Program-made: the position numbers and the translations under genes
Shown: one piece after another, positions 52,878 to 61,863 of the stretch
Numbering within the stretch: position 1 is the first letter of the stretch
How the letters are laid out: every line of letters starts with the position of its first letter
Source: an uncultured Clostridium sp.
Lineage (GTDB): Bacteria; Bacillota; Clostridia; Clostridiales; Clostridiaceae
DNA: 64,000 bases
Direction: 5' to 3'
Assembly (NCBI GenBank): GCA_937927335.1
Contig: CALBDU010000043.1
Coordinates: 1-64,000, forward strand
The notes under the pieces: model-generated
The model's database searches: none
Seen by the model: only the letters and a program-made list of their open reading frames with translations
Told to the model about the DNA's origin: nothing

Positions 52878-53957
52878 ATGAAGGGGAGAATTTACAATTA
52901 CTTTCCAGGAGGGAATACCGCCAACGGATTCTGGTCATTTTACAGATATATTATCAACCCGGAGGAAGCCAGAAGGATTATATGCATAAAGGGAGGCCCC
53001 GGTACAGGAAAGTCCTCCTTAATGAAAAAAACAGGACTTTATTTCATTGAAAAGGGCTACGATGTTGAGATGCACCATTGCTCCTCAGACAATAACTCTC
53101 TCGACGGTATTGTTATAAAGGATTTAAAGGTAGCACTGATAGATGGCACATCTCCCCATGTAACCGATCCAGTATTTCCGGGGGCTGTGGATGAGGTTTT
53201 AAACCTGGGTGAGCATTGGCATGAACAAGGCTTTCAACCCTCAAGAGATAAGATAATTTCAATAAGTAAAAAAATAAGCAGCTACTTCCAAAGCACATAT
53301 AATTATCTTGGAGCTGCCAGGCTTATGTATGAGGATTTGGAAAGCCAGGTGGCAAATTCCATGGATAAGTACAAGATTGCAATTCTTGAAAAAGAGCTAA
53401 TTGCTAAAATACTTCCTGAATCCACAGGCAAAGCCGGTTCGGAAAGACATCTGTTTGCTACAGCCTTTACCCCAGGTGGAATAGTAACCTTCATCCAGAA
53501 CCTTACAGAGGATTACGAAGTAATTTATGCTCTTAACGGAGCACCGGGAACAGGCACTTCTGAGCTTCTCAACTCCATAAGCTCAGCCGCACTGAAAAAT
53601 GGTTTTGATGTTGAAATATACCATCATCCTCTTTTGCCTGAAAAGACGGAACATATCCTGATACCCGAATTGGATACCGCAATAGTGACCTCCAATGAAT
53701 TAAACAATATGACATTTACAGGCAGCCAGATATACCTGGAAAATTATCTTGCAGCTAAGTATGACCGTGAAAGAAACACTACAACCAAAAAGCTTTTCAA
53801 CCTGCTAACAGAACGAGCTCTGGAGCTTCTTGGAAACGCAAAGGAGCTTCATGATGAGCTTGAAACACATTATATCCCTAATATGAAATTTAAGGAATTG
53901 GACCAGGTTTATGAAAATACCATCGAAAAAATTTGCAGATATGAAAAAGAAATATAA
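52878..53957 (+). CDS. Tandem P-loop ATPase-like protein (PRK06851 type)
   Basis: The 359-residue protein contains two copies of a nucleotide-binding fold. The first P-loop is GGPGTGKSS at residues 39-47. The second, GAPGTGTSE near residues 221-229, keeps the shape but has threonine in place of the essential lysine. Flanking text also repeats: the first copy has VEMHHCSSDNNSLDGIVIKD and the second VEIYHHPLLPEKTEHILIPE. The fusion matches a Firmicutes family of unknown function (PRK06851). AAGGAG precedes the ATG. It is monocistronic. Confidence 0.75.
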   Translation: MKGRIYNYFPGGNTANGFWSFYRYIINPEEARRIICIKGGPGTGKSSLMKKTGLYFIEKGYDVEMHHCSSDNNSLDGIVIKDLKVALIDGTSPHVTDPVFPGAVDEVLNLGEHWHEQGFQPSRDKIISISKKISSYFQSTYNYLGAARLMYEDLESQVANSMDKYKIAILEKELIAKILPESTGKAGSERHLFATAFTPGGIVTFIQNLTEDYEVIYALNGAPGTGTSELLNSISSAALKNGFDVEIYHHPLLPEKTEHILIPELDTAIVTSNELNNMTFTGSQIYLENYLAAKYDRERNTTTKKLFNLLTERALELLGNAKELHDELETHYIPNMKFKELDQVYENTIEKICRYEKEI

Positions 53958-53990
53958 AAAGGCTGTAGCTTGTACTACAGCTTTCTTTAT
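53958..53990. terminator. Terminator between the tandem ATPase gene and argB
   Basis: AAGGCTGTAG and CTACAGCTTT form a stem with a 6-base loop directly after the stop; CTTTCTTTAT follows on the plus strand and an A-run on the left serves the minus strand. Confidence 0.75.
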
Positions 53991-54865
53991 AAAATCATAG
54001 TTCCTATACCCTCATTTGAAAAAATCTCCAGCAACAGAGAATGATTTACTCTGCCATCAATTATATGGGTACGCTTTACTCCGCCTTTTACCGCTTCTAT
54101 GCAGCAATTAACCTTAGGTATCATGCCGCCTGATATCACCTTCTGCCTTATCAAGGTATCAATTTCATTCACATTAAGCTCAGTCATCAGAGAGTTTTCA
54201 TCCCCGGGATTTCTTAGAACTCCGGGTACATCTGTTATAAGAATAAATTTCTCAGCCTGCAGCTTTACACTGATTTGAGCTGCAGCCGCATCGGCGTTTA
54301 TATTGTATACTCTGCCATCCTCCTGACCTAATGCCACTGTTGAAATTACAGGAATATACCCGCCGTTAAGGCAGTTTTCAATAATTGAATCATTAACCTC
54401 CACCACTTCACCAACATAGCCTATGTCAGATCCATCCATAGCCTTAATTTTTCTTGACTTCAGCAGGTCTGCGTCAATACCGCAGATTCCTACTGCCCGG
54501 CCTCCATTTTTATCAATCAGTGATACTATATCCTTGTTAACCTTCCCAGCCAGCACCATCTGAACCACATCAATAGTTTCCTCATCGGTGACTCTCAAGC
54601 CGTGTACAAACCTGCTTTTTTTACCGATCTTGCCTAAAAATTCATTAATTTCAGGTCCGCCTCCGTGAACTACTACAACTCTTATCCCCACGCAGTTCAT
54701 AAGTACAATATCCCTAATTACCGAATCCTTTAGCTTCTCACTTATCATGGCATTACCGCCGTATTTAATTACTATGGTTTTCCCGTTGTATTTCTGTATA
54801 TAGGGTAGTGCCTGGCTTAATATATCTGCTTTCTGCAAATTCAAAGCACTATCTTTCTTAAACAT
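53987..54865 (-). CDS. argB: Acetylglutamate kinase
   Basis: The 292-residue kinase has TIVIKYGGNAM, VVVVHGGGPEINEFL and ITDVPGVL, all diagnostic of ArgB. It phosphorylates N-acetylglutamate, the second step of arginine synthesis. An N-terminal helix of about 28 residues precedes the kinase core; in the family this marks hexameric, arginine-inhibited enzymes. AGGAGGAG precedes the ATG, 12 bases after the helD stop. No other arginine gene is near, so argB is unusually placed at the end of an M20-ftsH-helD unit. Confidence 0.97.
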   Translation of the reverse strand: MFKKDSALNLQKADILSQALPYIQKYNGKTIVIKYGGNAMISEKLKDSVIRDIVLMNCVGIRVVVVHGGGPEINEFLGKIGKKSRFVHGLRVTDEETIDVVQMVLAGKVNKDIVSLIDKNGGRAVGICGIDADLLKSRKIKAMDGSDIGYVGEVVEVNDSIIENCLNGGYIPVISTVALGQEDGRVYNINADAAAAQISVKLQAEKFILITDVPGVLRNPGDENSLMTELNVNEIDTLIRQKVISGGMIPKVNCCIEAVKGGVKRTHIIDGRVNHSLLLEIFSNEGIGTMIL

Positions 54866-54877
54866 TTGTAACTCCTC

Positions 54878-56983
54878 CTAAGACAGCTGATACCAGCACA
54901 TTTCATGCAATGCTCTGGTGGCCATAACATATTTTAGCTTGTTTTCATCGTAGCCTTCCTGTATACCTGAGGTAAATACATTAATTACACAATCAAATTC
55001 CATTCCCTTAGCATAATAGGACGGAATTACAACCTCTCCTCCCTTATACAGGGAATCCTCACTGTTGAAAATATTGATATGCATACTCTCTTTGATGCCA
55101 TTGCCTATTATTTCAGCTTCCCTGATGGTTTTGCATATCACAGCTATACTTTCATAGCCCTTTTCCTTATATTCCTTCAACTTAATAATAATACTCTCAG
55201 TGAGCATCTTAATGTCTGTAAAGTCTTTTGCCTGAACTTCTGAGCCTTTTCTTGCCAAAGGAACAATATCCATATTTTTTAAAAACTTTTTTGAATACTC
55301 CATTATCTGTGAGGTAGACCTGTAGCTTGTTTTCAGGTTAAAGTATTCTACATCACAATCTGTATATAATTCATGAATATCCATCATTGGAACACCATCA
55401 GAGGCAGGAATTATTCTTTGGTTTACGTCTCCAGTTATAGTAAAGGATTTACAGCCGGTAATCTCCTTTAATACAGTAAATTGGAGTCTGGAAAAATCCT
55501 GGGCCTCATCTATTACTATATGCTTCACATCATAGCCAAGCTTAACTCCTGTAAGCTTGATATAAAGGTAAAGTATTGGTGATAAATCCTCAAAGGTCAA
55601 CCTTTTGTATTGGTTGAACTTATTGTAGATATCCGTTATATCCGGGTTATCCAGCCAGCAAAGCTCCCTTTTTACCCTGACAGCTTCCTTTACTACTTCC
55701 TTGATGTTAATTTTCCTTATAAATTCCAGATGATTTTCCTCCAGCGCACGATCTCCTGCACCAAGAGAATTTACCTTTTCCTGATGTTTCCTGTTTATCT
55801 CATTAACCAGCCGATAACTTTCATCCTTAATTTTAGAGCGTATTATTCTTTTTATTTTTATGCTTCTCCTGAAAAGGGGCATATCCTTAAAGTACTCCCT
55901 GAACATTTTTTCTATCTCATCACCAGCTACAATTATATTTCCATAAAATGATACAGCCTGTATTTTAAAATAGCTGTTGTCCAGGTCAGTGACAAAGTCT
56001 TTCAAGGTTTTTAAAAATTTATCAGATTCCTTATATTTAAATTCACTGATGTGCTTTTCATCACCATTAATAAAATTCTCCATGGATTCCTTAAAGGGAA
56101 TTATATCTGCATTCCTGATAATACCTTCTGCAAATTCCATAAAGGTGGTCTGCCTTATTCCCGATTCCCCCAGGCTTGGCAGAACGGATGAGATATAATC
56201 CATGAATATGTTATTAGGCCCTATAATCAGCACTTTATTTTCAAGTATGCTTCTGTAATTGTAAAGCAGGTATGCAACTCTGTGAAGGGCCACAGTGGTT
56301 TTTCCGCTGCCAGCCACGCCGTTTATCACTATAGTCTTTGACCTGTCATATCTAATTAACTTGTCTTGCTCCTCTTGTATTGTCATAATTATATCTTTTA
56401 ATTTTTCCCCGGCATTTTTACTAAGCACCATTTGAAGTATTTCATCCTTTATTTCTGTGGATGAATCAAACATGCCCTCCAGATGGCCCTTCTTTATTAT
56501 AAACTGCCTCTTTAGCAAAACATCTAAGTCCACCGTTCCTTTTGGGGCATTATAGCTTAACCTGCCCAGCTTTCCACCGTAAAATACCGATGCTATGGGA
56601 GCCCTCCAATCCACTACAAGGGGTTCAAAATCATTATCCCGGTTTAACCCGAACCTGCCTATATAGAACTGTTCCTCTTCACCGGTTTCATTAATAACCA
56701 TCTTGGCAAAATAAGGTGTCTCCCTTAATATCGTCAGTTCCTTAAGCTTCTTGTCTATAAGTCTGAAGGCTTCTTCATTGATATATCTTTCGTGGTCAAA
56801 ATATTCCGCTACCTGGTCTTCATCATCCTTAAATTCTTCCAGGGCCTGTTGCCTATATTTAATTATAGATTCGGAAATTTTCTTTCTTTTATATATATAA
56901 TTTAAGATTTCTTCTTTTATAATATTTTCAATATATTCGAGCCTTTGCTTTTCTTTTTCAAACTCAAAATTTTCCTTATCCAT
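54878..56983 (-). CDS. HelD-like UvrD-family helicase/RNA polymerase recycling factor
   Basis: The 701-residue protein begins with a long charged coiled-coil arm (residues 1-90), then a HelD-type block RFGLNRDNDFEPLVVDWRAP. Walker A is NGVAGSGKTT near residue 222 and Walker B is IDEAQDFSRL near residue 490. Superfamily 1A motifs include TGDVNQRI and TSYRS. HelD in Gram-positive bacteria removes stalled RNA polymerase from DNA and recycles it. It starts 1 base after the ftsH stop and ends 12 bases before argB, so all are likely co-transcribed. Confidence 0.9.
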   Translation of the reverse strand: MDKENFEFEKEKQRLEYIENIIKEEILNYIYKRKKISESIIKYRQQALEEFKDDEDQVAEYFDHERYINEEAFRLIDKKLKELTILRETPYFAKMVINETGEEEQFYIGRFGLNRDNDFEPLVVDWRAPIASVFYGGKLGRLSYNAPKGTVDLDVLLKRQFIIKKGHLEGMFDSSTEIKDEILQMVLSKNAGEKLKDIIMTIQEEQDKLIRYDRSKTIVINGVAGSGKTTVALHRVAYLLYNYRSILENKVLIIGPNNIFMDYISSVLPSLGESGIRQTTFMEFAEGIIRNADIIPFKESMENFINGDEKHISEFKYKESDKFLKTLKDFVTDLDNSYFKIQAVSFYGNIIVAGDEIEKMFREYFKDMPLFRRSIKIKRIIRSKIKDESYRLVNEINRKHQEKVNSLGAGDRALEENHLEFIRKINIKEVVKEAVRVKRELCWLDNPDITDIYNKFNQYKRLTFEDLSPILYLYIKLTGVKLGYDVKHIVIDEAQDFSRLQFTVLKEITGCKSFTITGDVNQRIIPASDGVPMMDIHELYTDCDVEYFNLKTSYRSTSQIMEYSKKFLKNMDIVPLARKGSEVQAKDFTDIKMLTESIIIKLKEYKEKGYESIAVICKTIREAEIIGNGIKESMHINIFNSEDSLYKGGEVVIPSYYAKGMEFDCVINVFTSGIQEGYDENKLKYVMATRALHEMCWYQLS

Positions 56984-56984
56984 A

Positions 56985-58799
56985 TTACCCCTCTCTCACC
57001 ATATCCATAAATTCATTTCCCATTAAAGTCTCCTTGTCAAGAAGCTTTTCAGATATTTTCACCAAAAGCTCCTTATGAGCCTTGAGCAGGTTTACTGCTT
57101 CCTGGTGGGATGTCTTTATGATTTTCAGTGTTTCTTCATCAATAATAGCTGCCGTTTCAGCACTGCAGCTTTGAACCGGCCTGCCGTCAAGGTATCTGTT
57201 CTGCATAGATTCCAGTGCCATCATATCGAATCTTTCACTCATGCCATACATAGTTACCATGCTTCTTGCCGTATGTGTAGCTCGTTCAATATCGTTGGCT
57301 GCGCCGGTGGATACAGAGCCGAATTCCACTTCCTCAGCTGCCCTTCCTCCAAGCATAACAGCTATCTGACCCAGCATTTCATCCTTGGACAAAAGATACT
57401 TTTCTTCTGCAGGCAGCTGCATGGTGTAGCCAAGTGCTCCCATGGTCCTTGGAACAATTGTGATTTTATGCACAGGATCAGTACTTTTTACCAATGCAGC
57501 AACCAGGGCATGACCCACCTCATGAAATGCTACAGTTCGTTTTTCCTTTGCAGACATAATACGGTCTTTCTTCTCTTTTCCTGCAATAATAACTTCAACC
57601 GCGTCCTCCAGGTCCTCCTGTATCACTTCCGTCCTGTTGTTTTTAACTGCTCTCAGGGCTGCTTCGTTTATAATATTTGCCAGGTCAGCCCCCACAGCTC
57701 CTGGGGTAGCCTTTGCCAGATCATTAATATTCACATCCTCAGACATTTTAACCCCTTTTGAATGTACTTTTAGTATATCTTCCCTTCCTTTAAGATCGGG
57801 ACGGTCTACAATAACTCTGCGGTCAAACCTGCCGGGTCTAAGCAGAGCTTTATCCAATATCTCAGGTCTGTTAGTAGCTGCAAGTATTACAACCCCCTTT
57901 GAGGAGTCGAATCCATCCATTTCAGCCAGCAGCTGGTTAAGGGTCTGTTCCCTTTCATCATTGCCTCCGGTTATACCAGCATCCCTGGTTTTTCCAATTG
58001 CATCTATTTCATCAATAAATATGATGCAGGGAGCTTTTTCCTGTGCCTGCTCAAATAAGTCCCTCACTCTGGAGGCTCCCATACCTACAAACATTTCAAC
58101 AAAACCTGAGCCTGTTATGGAGAAAAACGGAACCTTTGCTTCTCCTGCCACTGCTTTTGCCAGTAATGTTTTTCCTGTACCTGGAGGTCCTACCAATAAA
58201 GCTCCCTTAGGCAGCTTTGCTCCAATATCCGTATATTTTTTAGGATTGTGAAGAAAGTCAACAATTTCTACCAAAGATTCCTTTGCCTCTTCCTGTCCTG
58301 CCACATCCTTAAAGTTAACCCCTGTTTCACTTTCACCATAAATCTTTGCAGTATTTTTCCCAAATGACATTACTCCGCTGCCCATCTTCTTATCAAGACG
58401 TCCAAAAAGCATTTTTCCGATAAATATCATCACAAGTATGGGAAGTATCCAGTTCAGCATTATACCCCTTACTGCACTGTTTTCCTGCTCCACGCCGCCA
58501 TATTGGACCTTTGCTGCGTCCAGCTTCCTTAGAAGCTCCGGGTCAGATATGTTTTCAGTATAGAGTGTTTTCTTTCCCATAAAGCCTTCTTTTGGGTAAA
58601 TGATTATCTTATCCTTGGATATTTGTACCTCATCAATCTTTTTATCATTGACATAGGATATAAAGTCACTGTATTTTACATGCTCAGACCTTATATTAAC
58701 CATATAATCATTTAATGCAAATAAAATTAAGGCACCAATGATAAAATAAAATACTATATATTTAAGCATATTGCCATCCATTTTTTTATTCTTAAACAT
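56985..58799 (-). CDS. ftsH: ATP-dependent zinc metalloprotease FtsH
   Basis: The 604-residue protein has two membrane segments (about 12-32 and 105-125) with an external loop between, then the AAA+ domain with Walker A GPPGTGKTLLAKA near residue 203 and the SRH region. The zinc motif is HEVGHAL near residue 427, one residue off the usual HEAGH but with both histidines and the glutamate kept; the third ligand lies in AANDIERAT. It degrades membrane and short-lived cytoplasmic proteins. It follows the M20 gene by 45 bases and is nearly fused to helD. A main ftsH is usually found beside tilS and hpt, so this may be a second copy. Confidence 0.95.
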   Translation of the reverse strand: MFKNKKMDGNMLKYIVFYFIIGALILFALNDYMVNIRSEHVKYSDFISYVNDKKIDEVQISKDKIIIYPKEGFMGKKTLYTENISDPELLRKLDAAKVQYGGVEQENSAVRGIMLNWILPILVMIFIGKMLFGRLDKKMGSGVMSFGKNTAKIYGESETGVNFKDVAGQEEAKESLVEIVDFLHNPKKYTDIGAKLPKGALLVGPPGTGKTLLAKAVAGEAKVPFFSITGSGFVEMFVGMGASRVRDLFEQAQEKAPCIIFIDEIDAIGKTRDAGITGGNDEREQTLNQLLAEMDGFDSSKGVVILAATNRPEILDKALLRPGRFDRRVIVDRPDLKGREDILKVHSKGVKMSEDVNINDLAKATPGAVGADLANIINEAALRAVKNNRTEVIQEDLEDAVEVIIAGKEKKDRIMSAKEKRTVAFHEVGHALVAALVKSTDPVHKITIVPRTMGALGYTMQLPAEEKYLLSKDEMLGQIAVMLGGRAAEEVEFGSVSTGAANDIERATHTARSMVTMYGMSERFDMMALESMQNRYLDGRPVQSCSAETAAIIDEETLKIIKTSHQEAVNLLKAHKELLVKISEKLLDKETLMGNEFMDMVREG

Positions 58800-58844
58800 G
58801 AAATGTCCTCCAAAATTTATAATATAATAACATTATATTATATA

Positions 58845-60032
58845 TTATACAGAATTTAAGTATAAAATTGCAATTTCACATAAAATTGCTGACGTTTTAT
58901 GTATAATTTCCTCATCCACCATGAATTCCGGATTGTGTAGCGGATGAATGATTCCTTTTTCCTCATTATTGTTGCCCACAAATATAAAAGTACCAGGGAC
59001 TCTTTCTTCAAAGCTTGAGAAATCTTCTCCCACCATAGTTGGTTTTTCAACTATTATTACGTTTTTATCACCGATTATCCTTCCTGCGGCCCTGGCTGCC
59101 ATTGAGGTGATTTCGGCATCGTTTATTACCGGCGGATGGTATGGCGTATATGTAAATTCATAATTGGCGCCATTGGCTTCAGTAATTCCCTTAAGAATTT
59201 CCTCCATTATTCCTGGAATCTCCTCCCTGGTCTCATAGGATAATGTCCTTATTGTTCCTTCCAGATAGGCATTGTCAGGAATAATATTATGTGCTGTGCC
59301 TGCATTGAACTTTCCTATGGACAGCACTACTGGCTCAAGAGGGTCAGTCTTTCTGCTTATTACAGTCTGTAAGGCCATGTAAACCTCACATGCCGCTGCT
59401 ATAGGATCAATACACTTATGGGGCTGGGCTCCGTGGCCTCCCTTTCCCAGTATGGTTATTTTAAAGTTATCCGTAGCTGCCATCAAAGCTCCGGATTTGA
59501 CTCCTATCTTTCCAGACGGAATGCCAGGCCAGTTATGTGCCCCTATAACTGCATCCACTTTGGGATTTTCAAGTACACCCCCATGGATAGTCTTCTCAGC
59601 ACCGCCTTCCTTTTCTTCTGCAGGCTGAAACAGGAACTTGATGGTGCCATGTATTTCATCCCTTAAGCCTGATAAAATTATAGCTGCTCCAATAAGCCAG
59701 GTCAGATGGGCATCATGGCCGCAGGCATGCATATATCCAGGGTAAATGGATTTATACTCCAATTCATTCAGTTCCATAATTTTCAGGCAATCCATATCTG
59801 CTCTCAACAATATGGTTTTACCAGGATATTTACCCTGAAGTACTCCTACCACCCCGGTTACTCCAACATTAGTTTTAACCTCAATATGGTATTGTTTAAG
59901 TATATCGGCAATTATCCCTGCTGTTCTGAATTCGTGTAGCCCTATTTCCGGATGCATATGAATATCTCTTCGGATTTTAATAAGCATGTCTTTAATATCT
60001 TCTGATTTTTTAATTATTATATCCTCAAACAT
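58845..60032 (-). CDS. M20D-family amidohydrolase (second copy)
   Basis: The 395-residue protein has the M20D motifs ADMDCLKIME, HACGHDAHLTW and QPAEEKEGGA, plus a dimerisation domain in the middle (GKGGHGAQPHK). Substrates in the family are N-acyl amino acids, N-acetyl-diaminopimelate or indole-acetyl conjugates. GAGGT precedes the ATG. It is the first gene of the M20-ftsH-helD-argB run. An ArgE-like role beside argB is tempting but the sequence belongs to M20D, not to ArgE (M20A). Confidence 0.9.
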   Translation of the reverse strand: MFEDIIIKKSEDIKDMLIKIRRDIHMHPEIGLHEFRTAGIIADILKQYHIEVKTNVGVTGVVGVLQGKYPGKTILLRADMDCLKIMELNELEYKSIYPGYMHACGHDAHLTWLIGAAIILSGLRDEIHGTIKFLFQPAEEKEGGAEKTIHGGVLENPKVDAVIGAHNWPGIPSGKIGVKSGALMAATDNFKITILGKGGHGAQPHKCIDPIAAACEVYMALQTVISRKTDPLEPVVLSIGKFNAGTAHNIIPDNAYLEGTIRTLSYETREEIPGIMEEILKGITEANGANYEFTYTPYHPPVINDAEITSMAARAAGRIIGDKNVIIVEKPTMVGEDFSSFEERVPGTFIFVGNNNEEKGIIHPLHNPEFMVDEEIIHKTSAILCEIAILYLNSV

Positions 60033-60091
60033 TTTATAACCTCGCCTATTTAAAACTAATAATATTATATACTAAATGTATGCATCATATC

Positions 60092-60119
60092 AAAAAAGGA
60101 ATGAACAAAGTCCATTCCT
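60092..60119 (-). terminator. Terminator after proS
   Basis: AGGAATG and CATTCCT form a 7-bp stem with a 9-base loop and are followed by TTTTTTG on the minus strand, eight bases after the proS stop. Confidence 0.85.
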
Positions 60120-60127
60120 CTTATCAT

Positions 60128-61564
60128 TTAATATGCTCTTCCCCAGTAAACCAGTTCCTTTGCTTTTTTGCCGCAGCAAACGCAGGTTTCAGAAATATGC
60201 TCCTGCTCAAATGGTATACATCTGGAGCTTGCTCCAGTATCTTCTTTTATCTTTTCTTCACAGGCTGTGTCGCCGCACCACATTGCTCTAACGAAGCCTG
60301 ATTTATTGTCTAATACATCCTTGATTTCTTCCATGGTTCTTGCATCTGTAGTTCTTGTCACCATGTCCTTCCTGGCTGCCTCAAGCATGGAGTTATGGAT
60401 ATCGTCCAAAAGTTCCTGTATTTTAGTTTCCAGCTGATCAAATGCTACTGCTATCTTTTCCCTGGTATCCCTTCTTACAAGTACAACCTGATTTTGTTCC
60501 AGATCCTTTGGTCCTATTTCAAGTCTTAATGGAACACCCTTCATTTCATATTCACTGAACTTCCAGCCAGGCATTTTATCTGTTTCATCAAGTTTTACCC
60601 TGAAGTTTTTCTTTAATCTGTCTCTTAATTCCCTGGCCTTGTCAAGTACGCCTTCCTTGTGCTGTGCCACTGGTATAATAGCCAGCTGGATTGGTGCGAT
60701 TCTTGGCGGCAGCTTTAAGCCGCTGTCATCACCATGTACCATTATTATAGCACCAATGAGCCTTGTGGTAACTGCCCAGGTAGTATAGTGAGGGTACTGA
60801 AGTTTGCCATTCCTGTCAAGGAATTGAATATTAAAGGCTTCTGAGAAATTTGTTCCCAGGTAATGGGAGGTTCCTGCCTGAAGAGCCTTTCCGTCATGCA
60901 TAAGACTTTCGATTGTATAGGTATCATCTGCCCCGGCAAACTTTTCCTTTTCAGTTTTCTTTCCTTTAACCACTGGCATAGCCAACATGTTTTCACATAA
61001 TTCGGCATAAAGGTTAAGTATCATTTGAGTATGACCTTCAGCCTCCTGTTTGGTTTCATGAATTGTATGGCCTTCGTGCCAGAAGAATTCTGTAGTTCTT
61101 AAGAATGGTCTGGTGGTCTTTTCCCATCTTACTACTGAACACCACTGATAATAAAGCTTAGGAAGGTCCTTGTAGGATTGAACAATTTTTGCATAGTGCT
61201 CACAGAACAAGGTTTCTGAAGTAGGACGTACTACCAGCCTTTCTGCCAGCTCCTCGTCTCCTCCATGGGTTACCCAGGCAACCTCAGGTGCAAAGCCTTC
61301 CACATGATCCTTTTCCTTTTGAAGGAGGCTTTCTGGTATAAACATAGGCATAGCTACTGCCTCATGGTCTGTTTCCTTAAATTTTTTATCCAGATAATTT
61401 TGTATTGCTTCCCATATTGCAAAACCGTAGGGACGTATTATCATACAGCCTCTGACACTGGAGTAATCTGCCAGCTCAGCTTTTTTAACTATGTCTGTAT
61501 ACCATTGTGCAAAGTCAACATCCATTGGAGTAATTTCTTCTACGAATTTTTTTTCCTTTTCCAT
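60128..61564 (-). CDS. proS: Prolyl-tRNA synthetase, archaeal/eukaryotic type
   Basis: The 478-residue class II synthetase lacks the bacterial editing insertion and ends in a zinc-containing C-terminal domain (ETCVCCGKKAKELVYWGRAY), both marks of the ProS type 3 (archaeal-like) group. Class II motif 2 is seen in RTTEFFWHEGHT and motif 3 in LGAIIMVHGDDSGLKLPPRI-like text (HGDDSGLKLPPRI). It charges tRNA-Pro. AAGGAGG precedes the ATG. A Pro T-box lies upstream. Confidence 0.97.
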   Translation of the reverse strand: MEKEKKFVEEITPMDVDFAQWYTDIVKKAELADYSSVRGCMIIRPYGFAIWEAIQNYLDKKFKETDHEAVAMPMFIPESLLQKEKDHVEGFAPEVAWVTHGGDEELAERLVVRPTSETLFCEHYAKIVQSYKDLPKLYYQWCSVVRWEKTTRPFLRTTEFFWHEGHTIHETKQEAEGHTQMILNLYAELCENMLAMPVVKGKKTEKEKFAGADDTYTIESLMHDGKALQAGTSHYLGTNFSEAFNIQFLDRNGKLQYPHYTTWAVTTRLIGAIIMVHGDDSGLKLPPRIAPIQLAIIPVAQHKEGVLDKARELRDRLKKNFRVKLDETDKMPGWKFSEYEMKGVPLRLEIGPKDLEQNQVVLVRRDTREKIAVAFDQLETKIQELLDDIHNSMLEAARKDMVTRTTDARTMEEIKDVLDNKSGFVRAMWCGDTACEEKIKEDTGASSRCIPFEQEHISETCVCCGKKAKELVYWGRAY

Positions 61565-61590
61565 TAATTTTCCTCCTTAAAAATTGAAAT

Positions 61591-61825
61591 AAAAAAAGCC
61601 CCGGATCCCAAAAGGGACCGAAGCTGAATCGGCGGTACCACCCTGATTAATAAATGCATGGCATTTATTCACTCAATTAAATAACGGTTTAAGCCGCTGT
61701 ATCCTACTGCTACTTCAGTACAGATCTCCAAGGCAGGTTCGATAACCACTTTATAGGAATATTACACCAAATCTACTCCCTCTCTTAAAAAAGATATGAT
61801 ATCTACTAACCCTCTTCATCGAATT
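61591..61825 (-). ncRNA. T-box leader of proS (specifier CCU)
   Basis: The minus strand has the T-box motif AGGGTGGTACCGCC (61644-61631) and a terminator stem AGC..GGTCCC/GGGATC..GGCT followed by seven T residues (61625-61591). The most likely specifier is CCU (61757-61755) in an ATATTCCTAT context. UGGU in the T-box would pair with a tRNA-Pro ending ACCA. Confidence 0.9.
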
Positions 61826-61831
61826 TATTTT

Positions 61832-61860
61832 ATCATAAGTTATAAATTTTTATTTGTCAA
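61832..61860 (-). promoter_or_regulatory. Sigma-A promoter for the proS T-box transcript
   Basis: A consensus TTGACA and TATGAT are spaced by 17 bases on the minus strand. The -35 lies 3 bases past the metH stop, with no terminator between. Confidence 0.85.
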
Positions 61861-61863
61861 CAC

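Noticed and set aside
57075..58251. Two long plus-strand frames opposite ftsH
   Set aside because: Both are shadows of the conserved AAA+ and protease coding sequence.
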